From: Streptomyces vietnamensis
Lineage (GTDB): Bacteria > Actinomycetota > Actinomycetes > Streptomycetales > Streptomycetaceae
Reading direction: 5' to 3'
Assembly: GCF_000830005.1 (NCBI RefSeq)
Contig: NZ_CP010407.1
Location: 3,391,001-3,455,000, forward strand
Length of the DNA stretch: 64,000 nt
Part shown: positions 24,199-34,837 of the stretch, piece by piece
Position numbering within the stretch: position 1 is the stretch's first letter
How the letters are laid out: each line of letters starts with the position of its first letter
Made by a program: the position numbers and the translations under genes
Notes under the pieces: generated by a model
Told to the model about the DNA's origin: nothing
Seen by the model: only the letters and a program-made list of their open reading frames with translations
Databases searched by the model: none

Positions 24199-26730
24199 AT
24201 GTTCCGTACCGCCCTGCGCAACGTCCTCGCGCACAAGGCGAGACTGCTGATGACCGTCCTCGCCGTGATGCTCGGCGTGGCCTTCGTCTCCGGCACCCTC
24301 GTCTTCACCGACACCCTCTCCAACGCCTTCCGCAACCAGTCGGCCAAGAGCTACGACGACGTGGCCGTCGCCGTCGAGATGAACCCGAACCCCGAAGAGG
24401 CCCGGAAGACCCCCGGCCTCTCCCAGCAGGTCGTCGACAGGGTCGCGAAGCTCGACGGGGTCGCCTCCGTCAACCCCCGCGTCGAAGGCTTCGCCGGTGT
24501 GCCCGACAAGGACGGCAAGCTGATCGGCGTCGGCTGGTCCAACAAGGGCACCAACTTCGCCCCCGGCAAGGACGGCAAGGACCGCGCGTACGCGTTCACC
24601 GCCGGCAACGGCCCGGTCGAGGACACGCAGGTCGCGCTCGACAAGGACACCGCCGACAAGGGCGGCTACAAGGTCGGCGACACCGTCCGCGTCGCCACCA
24701 ACGGCCCGGTGAAGGAGTACACCCTCTCCGGCGTCTTCACGACCGAGGACGGCGCCGTCAACGCCGGCGGCAGCCTGATCGTCTTCGACACCTCCGTCGC
24801 CCAGAAGCTCTACCTGAAGCCCGGCTGGTTCCAGAACCTGACCGTCACCGCCGCCCCCGGCGCGGACGCCGACAAGCTCCTCGACGAGGTCCTGAAGGTC
24901 GTCCCGAAGGCCGCCACCGCGCAGACCGGCCAGGCCCTCGCCGACCAGCAGGCGAAGGACATCGAGGCCGGCCTCGGCGCCCTCAACCAGGTCCTCCTCG
25001 GCTTCGCCGGCATCGCGCTCTTCGTCGGGATCTTCCTGATCTCCAACACCTTCACGATGCTGGTCGCGCAGCGCACCAAGGAACTCGCGCTGATGCGCGC
25101 GGTCGGCGCCTCCCGGAAGCAGATCACCCGCTCCGTCCTCGCCGAGGCCGGTCTCGTCGGCCTGGTCGCCTCCGCCGTCGGCTACGCCCTCGGCATCGGC
25201 CTGGCCGTCGGCCTCCGTTCGGCCATGAGCGCCTTCGACCTGAAGGTCCCGGCCGGCGACCTGGTCCTCGAAGCCACCCCGGCCCTCGCCGCCTTCGGCG
25301 TCGGCGTCCTGATCACCATGCTCGCCGCCTGGCTGCCCGGCCGCCGCGCCGCGAAGATCCCGCCGGTCGCCGCGATGAGCAGCGTCCACGCCACCGCCAG
25401 CACCAAGTCGCTCGTCCTGCGCAACTCCTTCGGTGCCGTGCTCACCGCGCTCGGTGTCGTCCTGATCGTGCTCGGCGCCGGCCAGGGCGGCGACGAGGGC
25501 CGCATGTTCATCGCGGGCGGCGCGTTCCTCACCCTCATCGGCGTCATCGTGCTCATCCCGATGCTGTCCCGGCCCGTGATCGCCCTGATCCGCCCGCTGT
25601 TCGTCGGCGTCTTCGGGGTCTCCGGCAAGCTCGCCGGCCTGAACGCGGTCCGCAACCCGCGCCGCACCGGTGCCACCGCCTCCGCGCTCGCCATCGGCCT
25701 GACCCTCGTCACCGGCCTCTCGGTGCTCGGCGCCACGGTCGGCTCGGCCCTCGACAAGGCGACGACCGACCAGATCAAGGCCGACTACATGGTCACCATG
25801 GCCAGCGGCACCGGCCTCAGCGACGAGGCCCTGACGGCCCTGGAGAAGGCCCCCGGCGTCGCGGCGGTCTCCCCGCAGCAGGCCGGCGCCCTGGAGATCG
25901 AGGGCAAGTTCACCTCCGCCTCCGGCGTCACCCCCGGCGCCATCGAGAAGGTCCTCAAGCTCGACGTCGTGAACGGCTCGATGAACTCCCTCGCCAAGGG
26001 GCAGATCGCCGTCGACAGCAAGACCGCCGAGAAGCGCGGCCTGAAGGTCGGCGCCACGGTCCCGGCGGAGTACATGGACAAGCAGAAGACCAAGCTGACG
26101 ATCGGCGCGATCTACGAGAGCAGCGACTTCGTCTCGCCCGTCCTCGTCGACAAGAAGCTCCTCGACGCGCACGAGCAGCAGCCGTACATCCCGCAGATCT
26201 TCGTGAAGACGGACGGCGGCGCCTCGGCGGCCAACGAGAAGGCCCTGTCGAAGGCCATGGGCGACAACCCGGCCATCACCGTCATGGACCACAAGGACAT
26301 CCGTGACACCTTCGGCGGCCCGATCAACGTGCTGCTGAACATCATGTACGGCCTGCTCGGCATGGCCCTGATCATCGCCGTCCTCGGCGTCGTCAACACC
26401 CTCGCGATGTCCGTCTTCGAGCGCCAGCAGGAGATCGGCATGCTGCGGGCGATCGGTCTCGACCGGCGCCGGGTGAAGCGGATGGTCCGTCTGGAGGCCG
26501 TCGTCATCTCGGTGTTCGGCGCGATCATCGGCATCGGCCTCGGCTCGTTCCTCGGCTGGGCCGTCGGCGAGACCATCAAGAGCAGCCTGCCGGGCTACGC
26601 CCTGGTCCTTCCCTGGGACCGGATCGGGCTCTTCCTGGTCCTGGCCGCCCTGGTCGGCGTCCTCGCCTCCCTGTGGCCGGCCCGCAGCGCCGCCAAGCTG
26701 AACATGCTCTCCGCCATCAAGGCCGAGTAG
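24199..26730 (+). CDS. FtsX-like ABC transporter permease
   Basis: An 843-residue permease with duplicated FtsX units: a first membrane segment (about 17-37), a large extracytoplasmic domain (about 40-265), three central segments (about 270-400), two more near 410-460, a second external domain (about 510-700), and three C-terminal segments (about 715-830) ending WPARSAAKLNMLSAIKAE. This ten-segment layout is typical of actinobacterial lipid or peptide exporters of the MacB-like type. Substrate unknown. It ends at a strong terminator. Confidence 0.94.
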   Translation: MFRTALRNVLAHKARLLMTVLAVMLGVAFVSGTLVFTDTLSNAFRNQSAKSYDDVAVAVEMNPNPEEARKTPGLSQQVVDRVAKLDGVASVNPRVEGFAGVPDKDGKLIGVGWSNKGTNFAPGKDGKDRAYAFTAGNGPVEDTQVALDKDTADKGGYKVGDTVRVATNGPVKEYTLSGVFTTEDGAVNAGGSLIVFDTSVAQKLYLKPGWFQNLTVTAAPGADADKLLDEVLKVVPKAATAQTGQALADQQAKDIEAGLGALNQVLLGFAGIALFVGIFLISNTFTMLVAQRTKELALMRAVGASRKQITRSVLAEAGLVGLVASAVGYALGIGLAVGLRSAMSAFDLKVPAGDLVLEATPALAAFGVGVLITMLAAWLPGRRAAKIPPVAAMSSVHATASTKSLVLRNSFGAVLTALGVVLIVLGAGQGGDEGRMFIAGGAFLTLIGVIVLIPMLSRPVIALIRPLFVGVFGVSGKLAGLNAVRNPRRTGATASALAIGLTLVTGLSVLGATVGSALDKATTDQIKADYMVTMASGTGLSDEALTALEKAPGVAAVSPQQAGALEIEGKFTSASGVTPGAIEKVLKLDVVNGSMNSLAKGQIAVDSKTAEKRGLKVGATVPAEYMDKQKTKLTIGAIYESSDFVSPVLVDKKLLDAHEQQPYIPQIFVKTDGGASAANEKALSKAMGDNPAITVMDHKDIRDTFGGPINVLLNIMYGLLGMALIIAVLGVVNTLAMSVFERQQEIGMLRAIGLDRRRVKRMVRLEAVVISVFGAIIGIGLGSFLGWAVGETIKSSLPGYALVLPWDRIGLFLVLAALVGVLASLWPARSAAKLNMLSAIKAE

Positions 26731-26740
26731 TACGGATACG

Positions 26741-26780
26741 CGAAGGGCCGGTCTCCCCCGTCGGGGAGACCGGCCCTTCG
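26741..26780. terminator. Terminator hairpin between converging genes
   Basis: CGAAGGGCCGGTCTCCCC and GGGGAGACCGGCCCTTCG form a long stem just past the ABC permease stop, between it and the converging methyltransferase gene. Confidence 0.9.
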
Positions 26781-26785
26781 TCGTC

Positions 26786-28078
26786 TCACTCCTGCCAGAC
26801 CCGCGGCCGCAGCGCCGTCCCGCTCTTCCCCGACACCGGCGTCTTCACCGCGAGGAACTGGTTCACGCCGATCCGGTTGCGTTCGAAGGAGACCGCCGAG
26901 GCCGCCATGTAGAGCCGCCAGATCCGGGCCCGGCCGGGCGAGGTGAGCCGGACCGCCCGGTCCCAGTCGGCCTCCAGGTTGGCCACCCAGCGGCGCAGGG
27001 TGAGCGCGTAGTGCTCGCGGATCGCCTCCACGTCCCGGACCTCGAAGCCGGCGTCCTCCAGGGTCGTCAGGGTGCTGCCCATGGGGGAGAGTTCGCCGTC
27101 GGGGAAGACGTACGCGTCGATGAAGGCGTCGATCTCGTAGGCGTCCTCGTCGGGCTCGGGACGCCGGGAGATCTGGTGGTTCAGGAGCCGCCCGCCGGGC
27201 TTGAGGAGGGCGTACAGGTCGTCGGCGTACTCCCGGTACTTCGCGGCGCCGACGTGCTCGGCCATGCCGATCGAGGAGATCGCGTCGTACGGGCCGTCGG
27301 CGACATCGCGGTAGTCCTGGACCCGGATCTCGATCAGGTCGGCGAGGCCCTCGTCGGCGACCCTCTTGCGGGCGTAGACGGCCTGTTCGCGGGAGAGGGT
27401 GACGCCGACGACCTTCGCCCCGTACTCGCGGGCGGCGTGGATGGCCATGGAGCCCCAGCCGCAGCCGACGTCGAGGAGCCGGTCGCCCTCCTTGAGGTTC
27501 AGCTTGCGGGCGATGAGGTCCAGCTTGTCGCGCTGGGCGTCCTCGAGCGTCCCGTCCTCGGTCCAGTACGCGCACGAGTAGACCATCGAAGGACCGAGGA
27601 CCAGTTCGTAGAAGTCGTTGCCCACGTCGTAGTGGTGACTGATCGCCTGCTTGTCGCGGCGCCTGCTGTGCCGGCTGCCGTGGCGGCCGCGCACCTCCTC
27701 GGCCGGGGGCTGCGGCGGCGGCAGGGGCCCGGCGAGCCGCAGCAGGGAGCGGGCGGCGGCGCGGAGCCTGGGATCGCGTACGGAGTCGAGCAGGCTCCTG
27801 GTCTCCCCGCCGCGCTCCCACAGGAGGCCCGAGAGGCGGTCCAGGAGTTCGTAGAGGTCTCCCTCGACGTCGATCTCACCGGCCACCCAGGCGCGGGCCA
27901 GGCCCAGTTCGCCGGGCTTCCAGATCATCCTGCGCAGGGCCCGGCGGTCGCGGACGATCAGGACGGGGCCGCCTTTCGGACCGGCTTCGCTGCCGTCCCA
28001 GGCTCGCAGGCGGACCGGGAGCGGTCCTCCGAGGAGTTCCTCGGCGAGTGTCGTCAGCCGCGACGCGGCGTCGGCCAT
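26786..28078 (-). CDS. Cyclopropane-fatty-acyl-phospholipid synthase-family methyltransferase
   Basis: A 430-residue SAM-dependent enzyme of the CFA/mycolic cyclopropane family. A CFA-type N-terminal domain (about 1-130) precedes HYDVGNDFYELVLGPSMVYSCAYW, the SAM motif LLDVGCGWGSMAIHAAREYG and SSIGMAEHVGAAKY, a segment conserved in these enzymes. It likely modifies unsaturated membrane acyl chains at the inner membrane face. ATG 28078 is eight bases after GGAGG. An earlier in-frame GTG lies too close to that site. Confidence 0.9.
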   Translation of the reverse strand: MADAASRLTTLAEELLGGPLPVRLRAWDGSEAGPKGGPVLIVRDRRALRRMIWKPGELGLARAWVAGEIDVEGDLYELLDRLSGLLWERGGETRSLLDSVRDPRLRAAARSLLRLAGPLPPPQPPAEEVRGRHGSRHSRRRDKQAISHHYDVGNDFYELVLGPSMVYSCAYWTEDGTLEDAQRDKLDLIARKLNLKEGDRLLDVGCGWGSMAIHAAREYGAKVVGVTLSREQAVYARKRVADEGLADLIEIRVQDYRDVADGPYDAISSIGMAEHVGAAKYREYADDLYALLKPGGRLLNHQISRRPEPDEDAYEIDAFIDAYVFPDGELSPMGSTLTTLEDAGFEVRDVEAIREHYALTLRRWVANLEADWDRAVRLTSPGRARIWRLYMAASAVSFERNRIGVNQFLAVKTPVSGKSGTALRPRVWQE

Positions 28079-28185
28079 GGTGCACACCTCCGTGATCTCG
28101 TGCCCCAGAAATGTTCGTCACCAAGGGAACACCGTCCGTAGGTGTTTGCAGTCCCGGCCCGCGCAACGAGTCGGCAAAACACGCG

Positions 28186-28222
28186 AAGGGCCGTCCGCAC
28201 CACGGATGGCGGACGGCCCTTT
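28186..28222. terminator. Terminator hairpin downstream of ndh
   Basis: AAGGGCCGTCCGC and GCGGACGGCCCTT enclose ten bases, followed by TTTT on the plus strand. It lies between ndh and the methyltransferase start. Confidence 0.8.
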
Positions 28223-28234
28223 TACGGCCTTGCG

Positions 28235-28267
28235 TGTACTGCTCTTGTACTGCTCTTGTACTGCTGG
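28235..28267 (+). repeat. Three tandem 11-bp repeats after ndh
   Basis: TGTACTGCTCT at 28235, 28246 and (ending GG) 28257. The period equals one helical turn. The block lies between the ndh stop and the terminator hairpin. Confidence 0.8.
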
Positions 28268-28296
28268 TGGTGCCGGTACTACAGGGGTGCCACGGG

Positions 28297-29679
28297 TCAG
28301 GCCTTGGCCTTCTCCTGCGCCGGGGCGGCCGGCGCCGGGGCGGGCTTGGCCGCCTCGTAGAACTCCTCGCGCGGCGTCTCCATGGCACCGAGCGACACGA
28401 CCTCGCGCTTGAGGAACATGCCGAGGGTCCAGTCGGCGAAGACGCGGATCTTGCGGTTGAAGGTCGGCATCGCCATGCCGTGGTAGCCACGGTGCATGTA
28501 CCAGGCGAGACGGCCCTTGAGCTTGATCTTCATCTTGCCCATGACGATCATGGCGACGCCCTTGTGCAGACCGAGGCCGGCCACGGCGCCCTTGTTGGCG
28601 TGGCTGTACTCCTTCTGCGGGAAGCCGCGCATGCCGGCCACCACGTTGTCGCCGAGGACCTTGGCCTGGCGCAGCGCGTGCTGGGCGTTCGGCGGGCACC
28701 AGGCGCGCTCGCGCGGGACGCCGGCCTTGATCGAGGCCAGGTCCGGGACCTGGGCGTTGTCGCCCGCGGCCCAGACGTAGTCGAGGCCGTTGACCTGGAG
28801 CTTCTCGTTGCAGTCCACGTGGCCGCGGGGGCCGAGCGGCAGACCGAAGCGGGAGAGCGCCGGGTTCGGCTTCACACCGGCGGTCCAGACGATCGTGCTG
28901 GAGTCGACCTCGAGGCCGTTCTTCAGCACGACGTGGCCGTCGACGCAGGAGTCCATGGAGGTCTCGAGGTAGATCTCGATACCGCGGGACTCCAGGTGCT
29001 CCTTGCCGTACTGGCCGAGCTTCGGGCCCACCTCGGGGAGGATCTTGTCGGCCGCGTCGACCAGGATGAAGCGCATGTCCTCGCGCGACACGTTCTGGTA
29101 GTACTTCGCGGCGTCGCGGGCCATGTCCTCGACCTCGCCGATGGTCTCCGCGCCGGCGAAGCCGCCGCCCACGAAGACGAAGGTCAGCGCCTTGCGGCGG
29201 ACCTCCTCGTCGGTCGTCGAGTCGGCCTTGTCGAGCTGCTCGAGGACGTGGTTGCGCAGGCCGATGGCCTCCTCGATGCCCTTCATGCCGATGCCCTGCT
29301 CGGCGAGACCGGGGATCGGGAAGGTGCGGGAGACCGCGCCCATGGCGATGACCAGGTAGTCGAACGGCAGCTCGTACGCCTCGCCGACGAGCGGCGCGAT
29401 CGTGGCGACCTTGCGGTCCTGGTCGATGGTGGTGACCCGGCCGGTGAGCACCTCGGCTCCGCGGACGACGCGTCGCAGCGGGACGACGACGTGACGCGGA
29501 GAGATGCTGCCGGCGGCGGCTTCGGGGAGGAAGGGCTGGTAGGTCATGTACGACCGCGGGTCGACGACCGTGACGGTCGCCTCCGCGTAGCGCATCTTCT
29601 TGAGGATGCGCCGAGCTGCGTACAGGCCTACGTACCCGCCGCCTACTACGAGGATCCTGGGACGCTCCGTGGTGCTCAT
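28297..29679 (-). CDS. ndh: Type II NADH dehydrogenase (NDH-2)
   Basis: A 460-residue single-subunit flavoprotein that passes electrons from NADH to menaquinone without proton pumping. The FAD-binding GGGYVGLYAARRI is at about residue 13, the NADH-binding FVGGGFAGAETIGEV near 165 and a second FAD contact, VWAAGDNAQVPD, near 295. The C-terminus has the membrane-binding amphipathic region and an Ala/Pro-rich tail. ATG 29679 is chosen because upstream residues do not resemble a flavoprotein start. Rex-type repeats lie in its upstream region, suggesting control by NADH/NAD+ ratio. Confidence 0.95.
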   Translation of the reverse strand: MSTTERPRILVVGGGYVGLYAARRILKKMRYAEATVTVVDPRSYMTYQPFLPEAAAGSISPRHVVVPLRRVVRGAEVLTGRVTTIDQDRKVATIAPLVGEAYELPFDYLVIAMGAVSRTFPIPGLAEQGIGMKGIEEAIGLRNHVLEQLDKADSTTDEEVRRKALTFVFVGGGFAGAETIGEVEDMARDAAKYYQNVSREDMRFILVDAADKILPEVGPKLGQYGKEHLESRGIEIYLETSMDSCVDGHVVLKNGLEVDSSTIVWTAGVKPNPALSRFGLPLGPRGHVDCNEKLQVNGLDYVWAAGDNAQVPDLASIKAGVPRERAWCPPNAQHALRQAKVLGDNVVAGMRGFPQKEYSHANKGAVAGLGLHKGVAMIVMGKMKIKLKGRLAWYMHRGYHGMAMPTFNRKIRVFADWTLGMFLKREVVSLGAMETPREEFYEAAKPAPAPAAPAQEKAKA

Positions 29680-29818
29680 GGGATCGAGTATCCACCCCTC
29701 CTGAGGGGGGTGCTCGTGCGCCCCTTCACAAGCTTCGGGGACACCTCTGCTACACTCCGCCGCCCACGTGATCCATGTCATGGTGCTGCAAAGGAACCGG
29801 GATGCAAGGGCGAACGTT

Positions 29819-29835
29819 GTTCACCCCTTGTGAAC
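29819..29835. promoter_or_regulatory. Inverted repeat GTTCAC-N5-GTGAAC upstream of ndh
   Basis: A perfect 6-bp inverted repeat 140 bases before the ndh start. It uses the same half-site letters as a Rex operator but in the opposite arrangement, so it may be a second regulatory site rather than a classic Rex box. Confidence 0.45.
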
Positions 29836-29920
29836 TGGCCTGGAGAGCCCCCGTTAACGCTGAACCGGACTCCTGCTTCACACGATGGAAACATCGAGCG
29901 AATCGGCCTCCGGACCTGCG

Positions 29921-29985
29921 AAAGGGCCCTGAGACGCCCCTCGGAGGGCCTAATGACCTTCCTCGGGCGCCATCAGGGCCCTTTT
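29921..29985. terminator. Large stem-loop between ppx and ndh
   Basis: AAAGGGCCCTGA pairs with TCAGGGCCCTTTT across 40 bases; inside, CGCCC pairs with GGGCG and GGAGG with CCTTCC. On the minus strand it follows ppx and precedes ndh, so it may end the ppx operon or form part of an ndh leader. The 370-base gap 29680-30049 holds only this and the two operator-like repeats. Confidence 0.6.
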
Positions 29986-29987
29986 CC

Positions 29988-30005
29988 TTGTGAAGAACTT
30001 CACGA
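29988..30005. promoter_or_regulatory. Rex operator-like site (ROP) upstream of ndh
   Basis: TTGTGAAGAACTTCACGA against the Rex consensus TTGTGAA-N4-TTCACAA: one mismatch. It is 309 bases before ndh and 45 bases before the end of ppx. In Streptomyces, Rex represses ndh and cytochrome bd genes when NADH is low. The distance means a promoter for a long ndh leader would have to lie here. Confidence 0.6.
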
Positions 30006-30049
30006 ACCTTTTCCGACGGGGTGTCGCCGGGGGGCTCGATAGCCGCCCG

Positions 30050-30964
30050 CTATGCCACGGATAGGGCGATCCCATCGAGAATGTCGTGCTCGCTGACGAC
30101 GACCTCGGAGGCTCCGACGCGCTCCACGATCTCCCGCAGGACGAGGGCTCCGGCGATGATCACGTCGACCCGGCCGGGGTGGATGACGGGGATCGCGGCC
30201 CGCTCGTCGTGGGTGGAGGCGAGGAGCCGGTCCGTGACCTCGGCGACCTGGGCGGCCGTGATCCGGGAGTGGTGGACCTTCTCGGAGTCGTACTCCGGGA
30301 GCCCGAGGGCGATCGCGGCGACCGTGGTGACCGAGCCGGCGAGTCCGACGAGGGTGTCGGCCGTGTCGATCGGGACGGTCTCGGCGGCCAGGTCGAGCGC
30401 GGTACGGACGTCGGCGCGGATCGCGGCGACCTCCTCGGCGGTCGGCGGGTCGTGGCGGACGTGCCGCTCGGTGAGCCGGACGCAGCCGATGTCGACGGAG
30501 CGGGCGGCCTCGACGTGCCGGTTGCCGACCACGAACTCGGTGGAGCCGCCGCCGATGTCCAGGACCAGGCGCCGGTCGTCCCCGTGCAGCGAGCCGGTGG
30601 CGCCGGTGAAGGAGAACTCGGCCTCCTGGTCGCCGGTGATCACCTCGGGCTCGACGCCCAGGATCTCCACGACCCCGTCCACGAAGTCCTGGCGGTTCTC
30701 GGCGTCGCGGGAGGCGGAGGTGGCGACGAAGCGGAGCCGCTCGGCGCCCAGCTCCTTGATGACCGCGGCGTACTCGCGGCAGGCCGCGAAGGTCCGCTCC
30801 AGGGCCTCGGGGGCCAGCCGGCCGGTCTTGTCGACGCCCTGGCCGAGCCGGACGATCGTCATCCGCCGGTCCAGCTCGATCAGGTCACCCGTCTCCGGGT
30901 GGACGTCGGCGACGAGGAGGCGGATGGAGTTCGTACCGCAGTCGATTCCGGCGACCCGGGTCAC
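30050..30964 (-). CDS. Exopolyphosphatase / pppGpp phosphohydrolase (Ppx/GppA family)
   Basis: A 304-residue ASKHA-fold phosphatase, the short actinobacterial form. AGIDCGTNSIRLLVADV is the phosphate-1 loop, VLDIGGGSTEFVVG the phosphate-2 motif and GLAGSVTTVAAI the later nucleotide-binding part. It removes terminal phosphates from polyphosphate and/or pppGpp. GTG 30964 overlaps the DUF501 stop (GTGA) and follows GAGGAG. It is the last of a run divIC-DUF501-ppx conserved in actinomycetes. Confidence 0.93.
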   Translation of the reverse strand: MTRVAGIDCGTNSIRLLVADVHPETGDLIELDRRMTIVRLGQGVDKTGRLAPEALERTFAACREYAAVIKELGAERLRFVATSASRDAENRQDFVDGVVEILGVEPEVITGDQEAEFSFTGATGSLHGDDRRLVLDIGGGSTEFVVGNRHVEAARSVDIGCVRLTERHVRHDPPTAEEVAAIRADVRTALDLAAETVPIDTADTLVGLAGSVTTVAAIALGLPEYDSEKVHHSRITAAQVAEVTDRLLASTHDERAAIPVIHPGRVDVIIAGALVLREIVERVGASEVVVSEHDILDGIALSVA

Positions 30965-31500
30965 TTCTCCTCGCCCTCCTTCTCCGCACACGGGTTCACG
31001 CAGGGGCCCTTCGCCCACCACTCCGGCAGCATCGCGAGCGCCTCGTCGCCGAACGGGTTCACGCCCGGTCCCGCGGCGAGGGAGTGGCCGACGAGGACGT
31101 GCAGGCACTTGACCCGGTCCGGCATGCCGCCGGCGCTCGGGAAGCCCTCCAGGACCTCGATGGCGTCACGGCGGGCGATGTAGTCCTCGTGCGCGGCCCG
31201 GTAGGCGGCGGCGAGCTCCGGGTCGGTGGCGAGCCGGGCCTGCATCTCCTTCATGACCCCGTTGGCCTCCAGCGTGCCGATGGCCGAGGCCGCACGCGGG
31301 CAGGTCAGGTAGTACGTGGTCGGGAACGGCGTGCCGTCGGGGAGCCGGGGCGCGGTCTCGACGACGTCCGGGTTGCCGCACGGGCAGCGGTGCGCGATGG
31401 CGCGCAGGCCGCGGGGCGGGCGGCCGAGCTGGAGCTCGAAGGCGGCGATGTCCGTGTCGGTGGGCTCGGTGCGTTCGGTCTGCGGAGGGGGCGTTTCCAT
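30961..31500 (-). CDS. DUF501-domain protein
   Basis: A 179-residue soluble protein. The DUF501 core is visible: ELQLGRPPRGLRAIAHRCPCGNPDVVETAPRLPDGTPFPTTYYLTCP, with the cysteines of CPCG and TCP in place, and a later RVKCLHVLVGHSLAAGPGVNPFGDEAL. Function unknown, but it is almost always next to ppx and ftsB/divIC in actinomycetes, as here. The start is ATG 31500. Confidence 0.9.
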   Translation of the reverse strand: METPPPQTERTEPTDTDIAAFELQLGRPPRGLRAIAHRCPCGNPDVVETAPRLPDGTPFPTTYYLTCPRAASAIGTLEANGVMKEMQARLATDPELAAAYRAAHEDYIARRDAIEVLEGFPSAGGMPDRVKCLHVLVGHSLAAGPGVNPFGDEALAMLPEWWAKGPCVNPCAEKEGEEK

Positions 31501-31517
31501 GTCGGGTCCTGGGTTGT

Positions 31518-31988
31518 TCAGTGACGGTCGGCGTGGTCCACGCCGTCCCACAGGTTGTCGTACCAGGGGCGGTCCTCCGGCCCCTGGTCGGCGCGGGGCC
31601 GTTGCTCCGCGTCGGGGTCGTTCACGGTGAAGCCGGTCTCGCCGGGGAGCACGTAGTGCAGGTGCTCGCGGGCGAGGCGGCGGACGTAGGCCGGGTCCTG
31701 GAGGCGGGCCTTCTCGTCCTTCAGTTCCTCGACCCGCCGGGCGGCCTCGGCGGCCCTGCGCTCCTGCTCGGCGATCTCGCCCTGCTGGGAGACGTAGCTC
31801 CGCATCGGGTAGGCGAGGGCCACGACGAGGGAGCAGACCACGAGGGCGAGGAAGGCCGCGCGGCCGGTGAGCCGGGAGCGGCGGGCCTGGCGGCGGGTCT
31901 GGGAGCGGTAGACACGGGCGGCGGTCTGCTCGCCGAGCAGCCTGATCCGGGTCGCGGTCGAGAACCGGTCCCGGTCCTTCGCGGCCAT
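31518..31988 (-). CDS. divIC: FtsB/DivIC septum-formation protein
   Basis: A 156-residue bitopic protein: basic cytoplasmic N-terminus (about 1-45), one membrane helix (FLALVVCSLVVALAYP, about 50-66), a short leucine-zipper-like coiled coil (EIAEQERRAAEAARRVEELKDEKARLQD) and the PAYVRRLAREHLHYVLPGE motif of the FtsB/DivIC superfamily. It links with FtsL and FtsQ at the division site. ATG 31988 follows GGGGAGG. In Streptomyces this protein is needed mainly for sporulation septa. Confidence 0.93.
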   Translation of the reverse strand: MAAKDRDRFSTATRIRLLGEQTAARVYRSQTRRQARRSRLTGRAAFLALVVCSLVVALAYPMRSYVSQQGEIAEQERRAAEAARRVEELKDEKARLQDPAYVRRLAREHLHYVLPGETGFTVNDPDAEQRPRADQGPEDRPWYDNLWDGVDHADRH

Positions 31989-32078
31989 GTCGTGTCGCCT
32001 CCCCTGTTCACGCGGACGTCCCCGCACACGGTACGGGACCGAGTACGGGGACGTACGTATCTACAGCGTCAGGCCTGC

Positions 32079-33530
<1,452 letters not shown>

Positions 33531-33569
33531 CTACTGGACAGTAACCGTCAGGTCCCCCGAAACGGGGGA

Positions 33570-33615
33570 ACCCCGGTCCGACGCGCACGGGGGAAGGGGC
33601 ACGCCGGACCGGGGT
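33570..33615. terminator. Hairpin downstream of rpfA
   Basis: ACCCCGGTCCG and CGGACCGGGGT enclose 24 bases, on the downstream side of rpfA. A smaller hairpin GGTCCCCC-GAAA-CGGGGGAACC lies next to it at 33551-33572. The rest of the 317-base gap (33360-33676) is the enolase promoter region. Confidence 0.7.
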
Positions 33616-33676
33616 GGTCACCGCGGGAGGGTCGTCGGGACCGCGTGAGCCGCCGGACTCACGCGGGCCGCCGGGC

Positions 33677-34625
<949 letters not shown>

Positions 34626-34837
34626 GGGCCCGCGGTGGCGAGCGGTGAAGACCGTAGACACAGACCCACCGGAAGTTCAAAGAGGCCCATTGCGGAAATA
34701 TCGCCCCTGCTTGCCCTCCGGTGGGCGGTGTTTGCGCAGGTGAGAGGTGACGGAAGCAAAGTTTGCGGACGTGACACACCAGTTGGGGCGAAGAGACCCA
34801 TGTCTCACTTGCCCAGAACCGGACATAAGCCCGCGAA

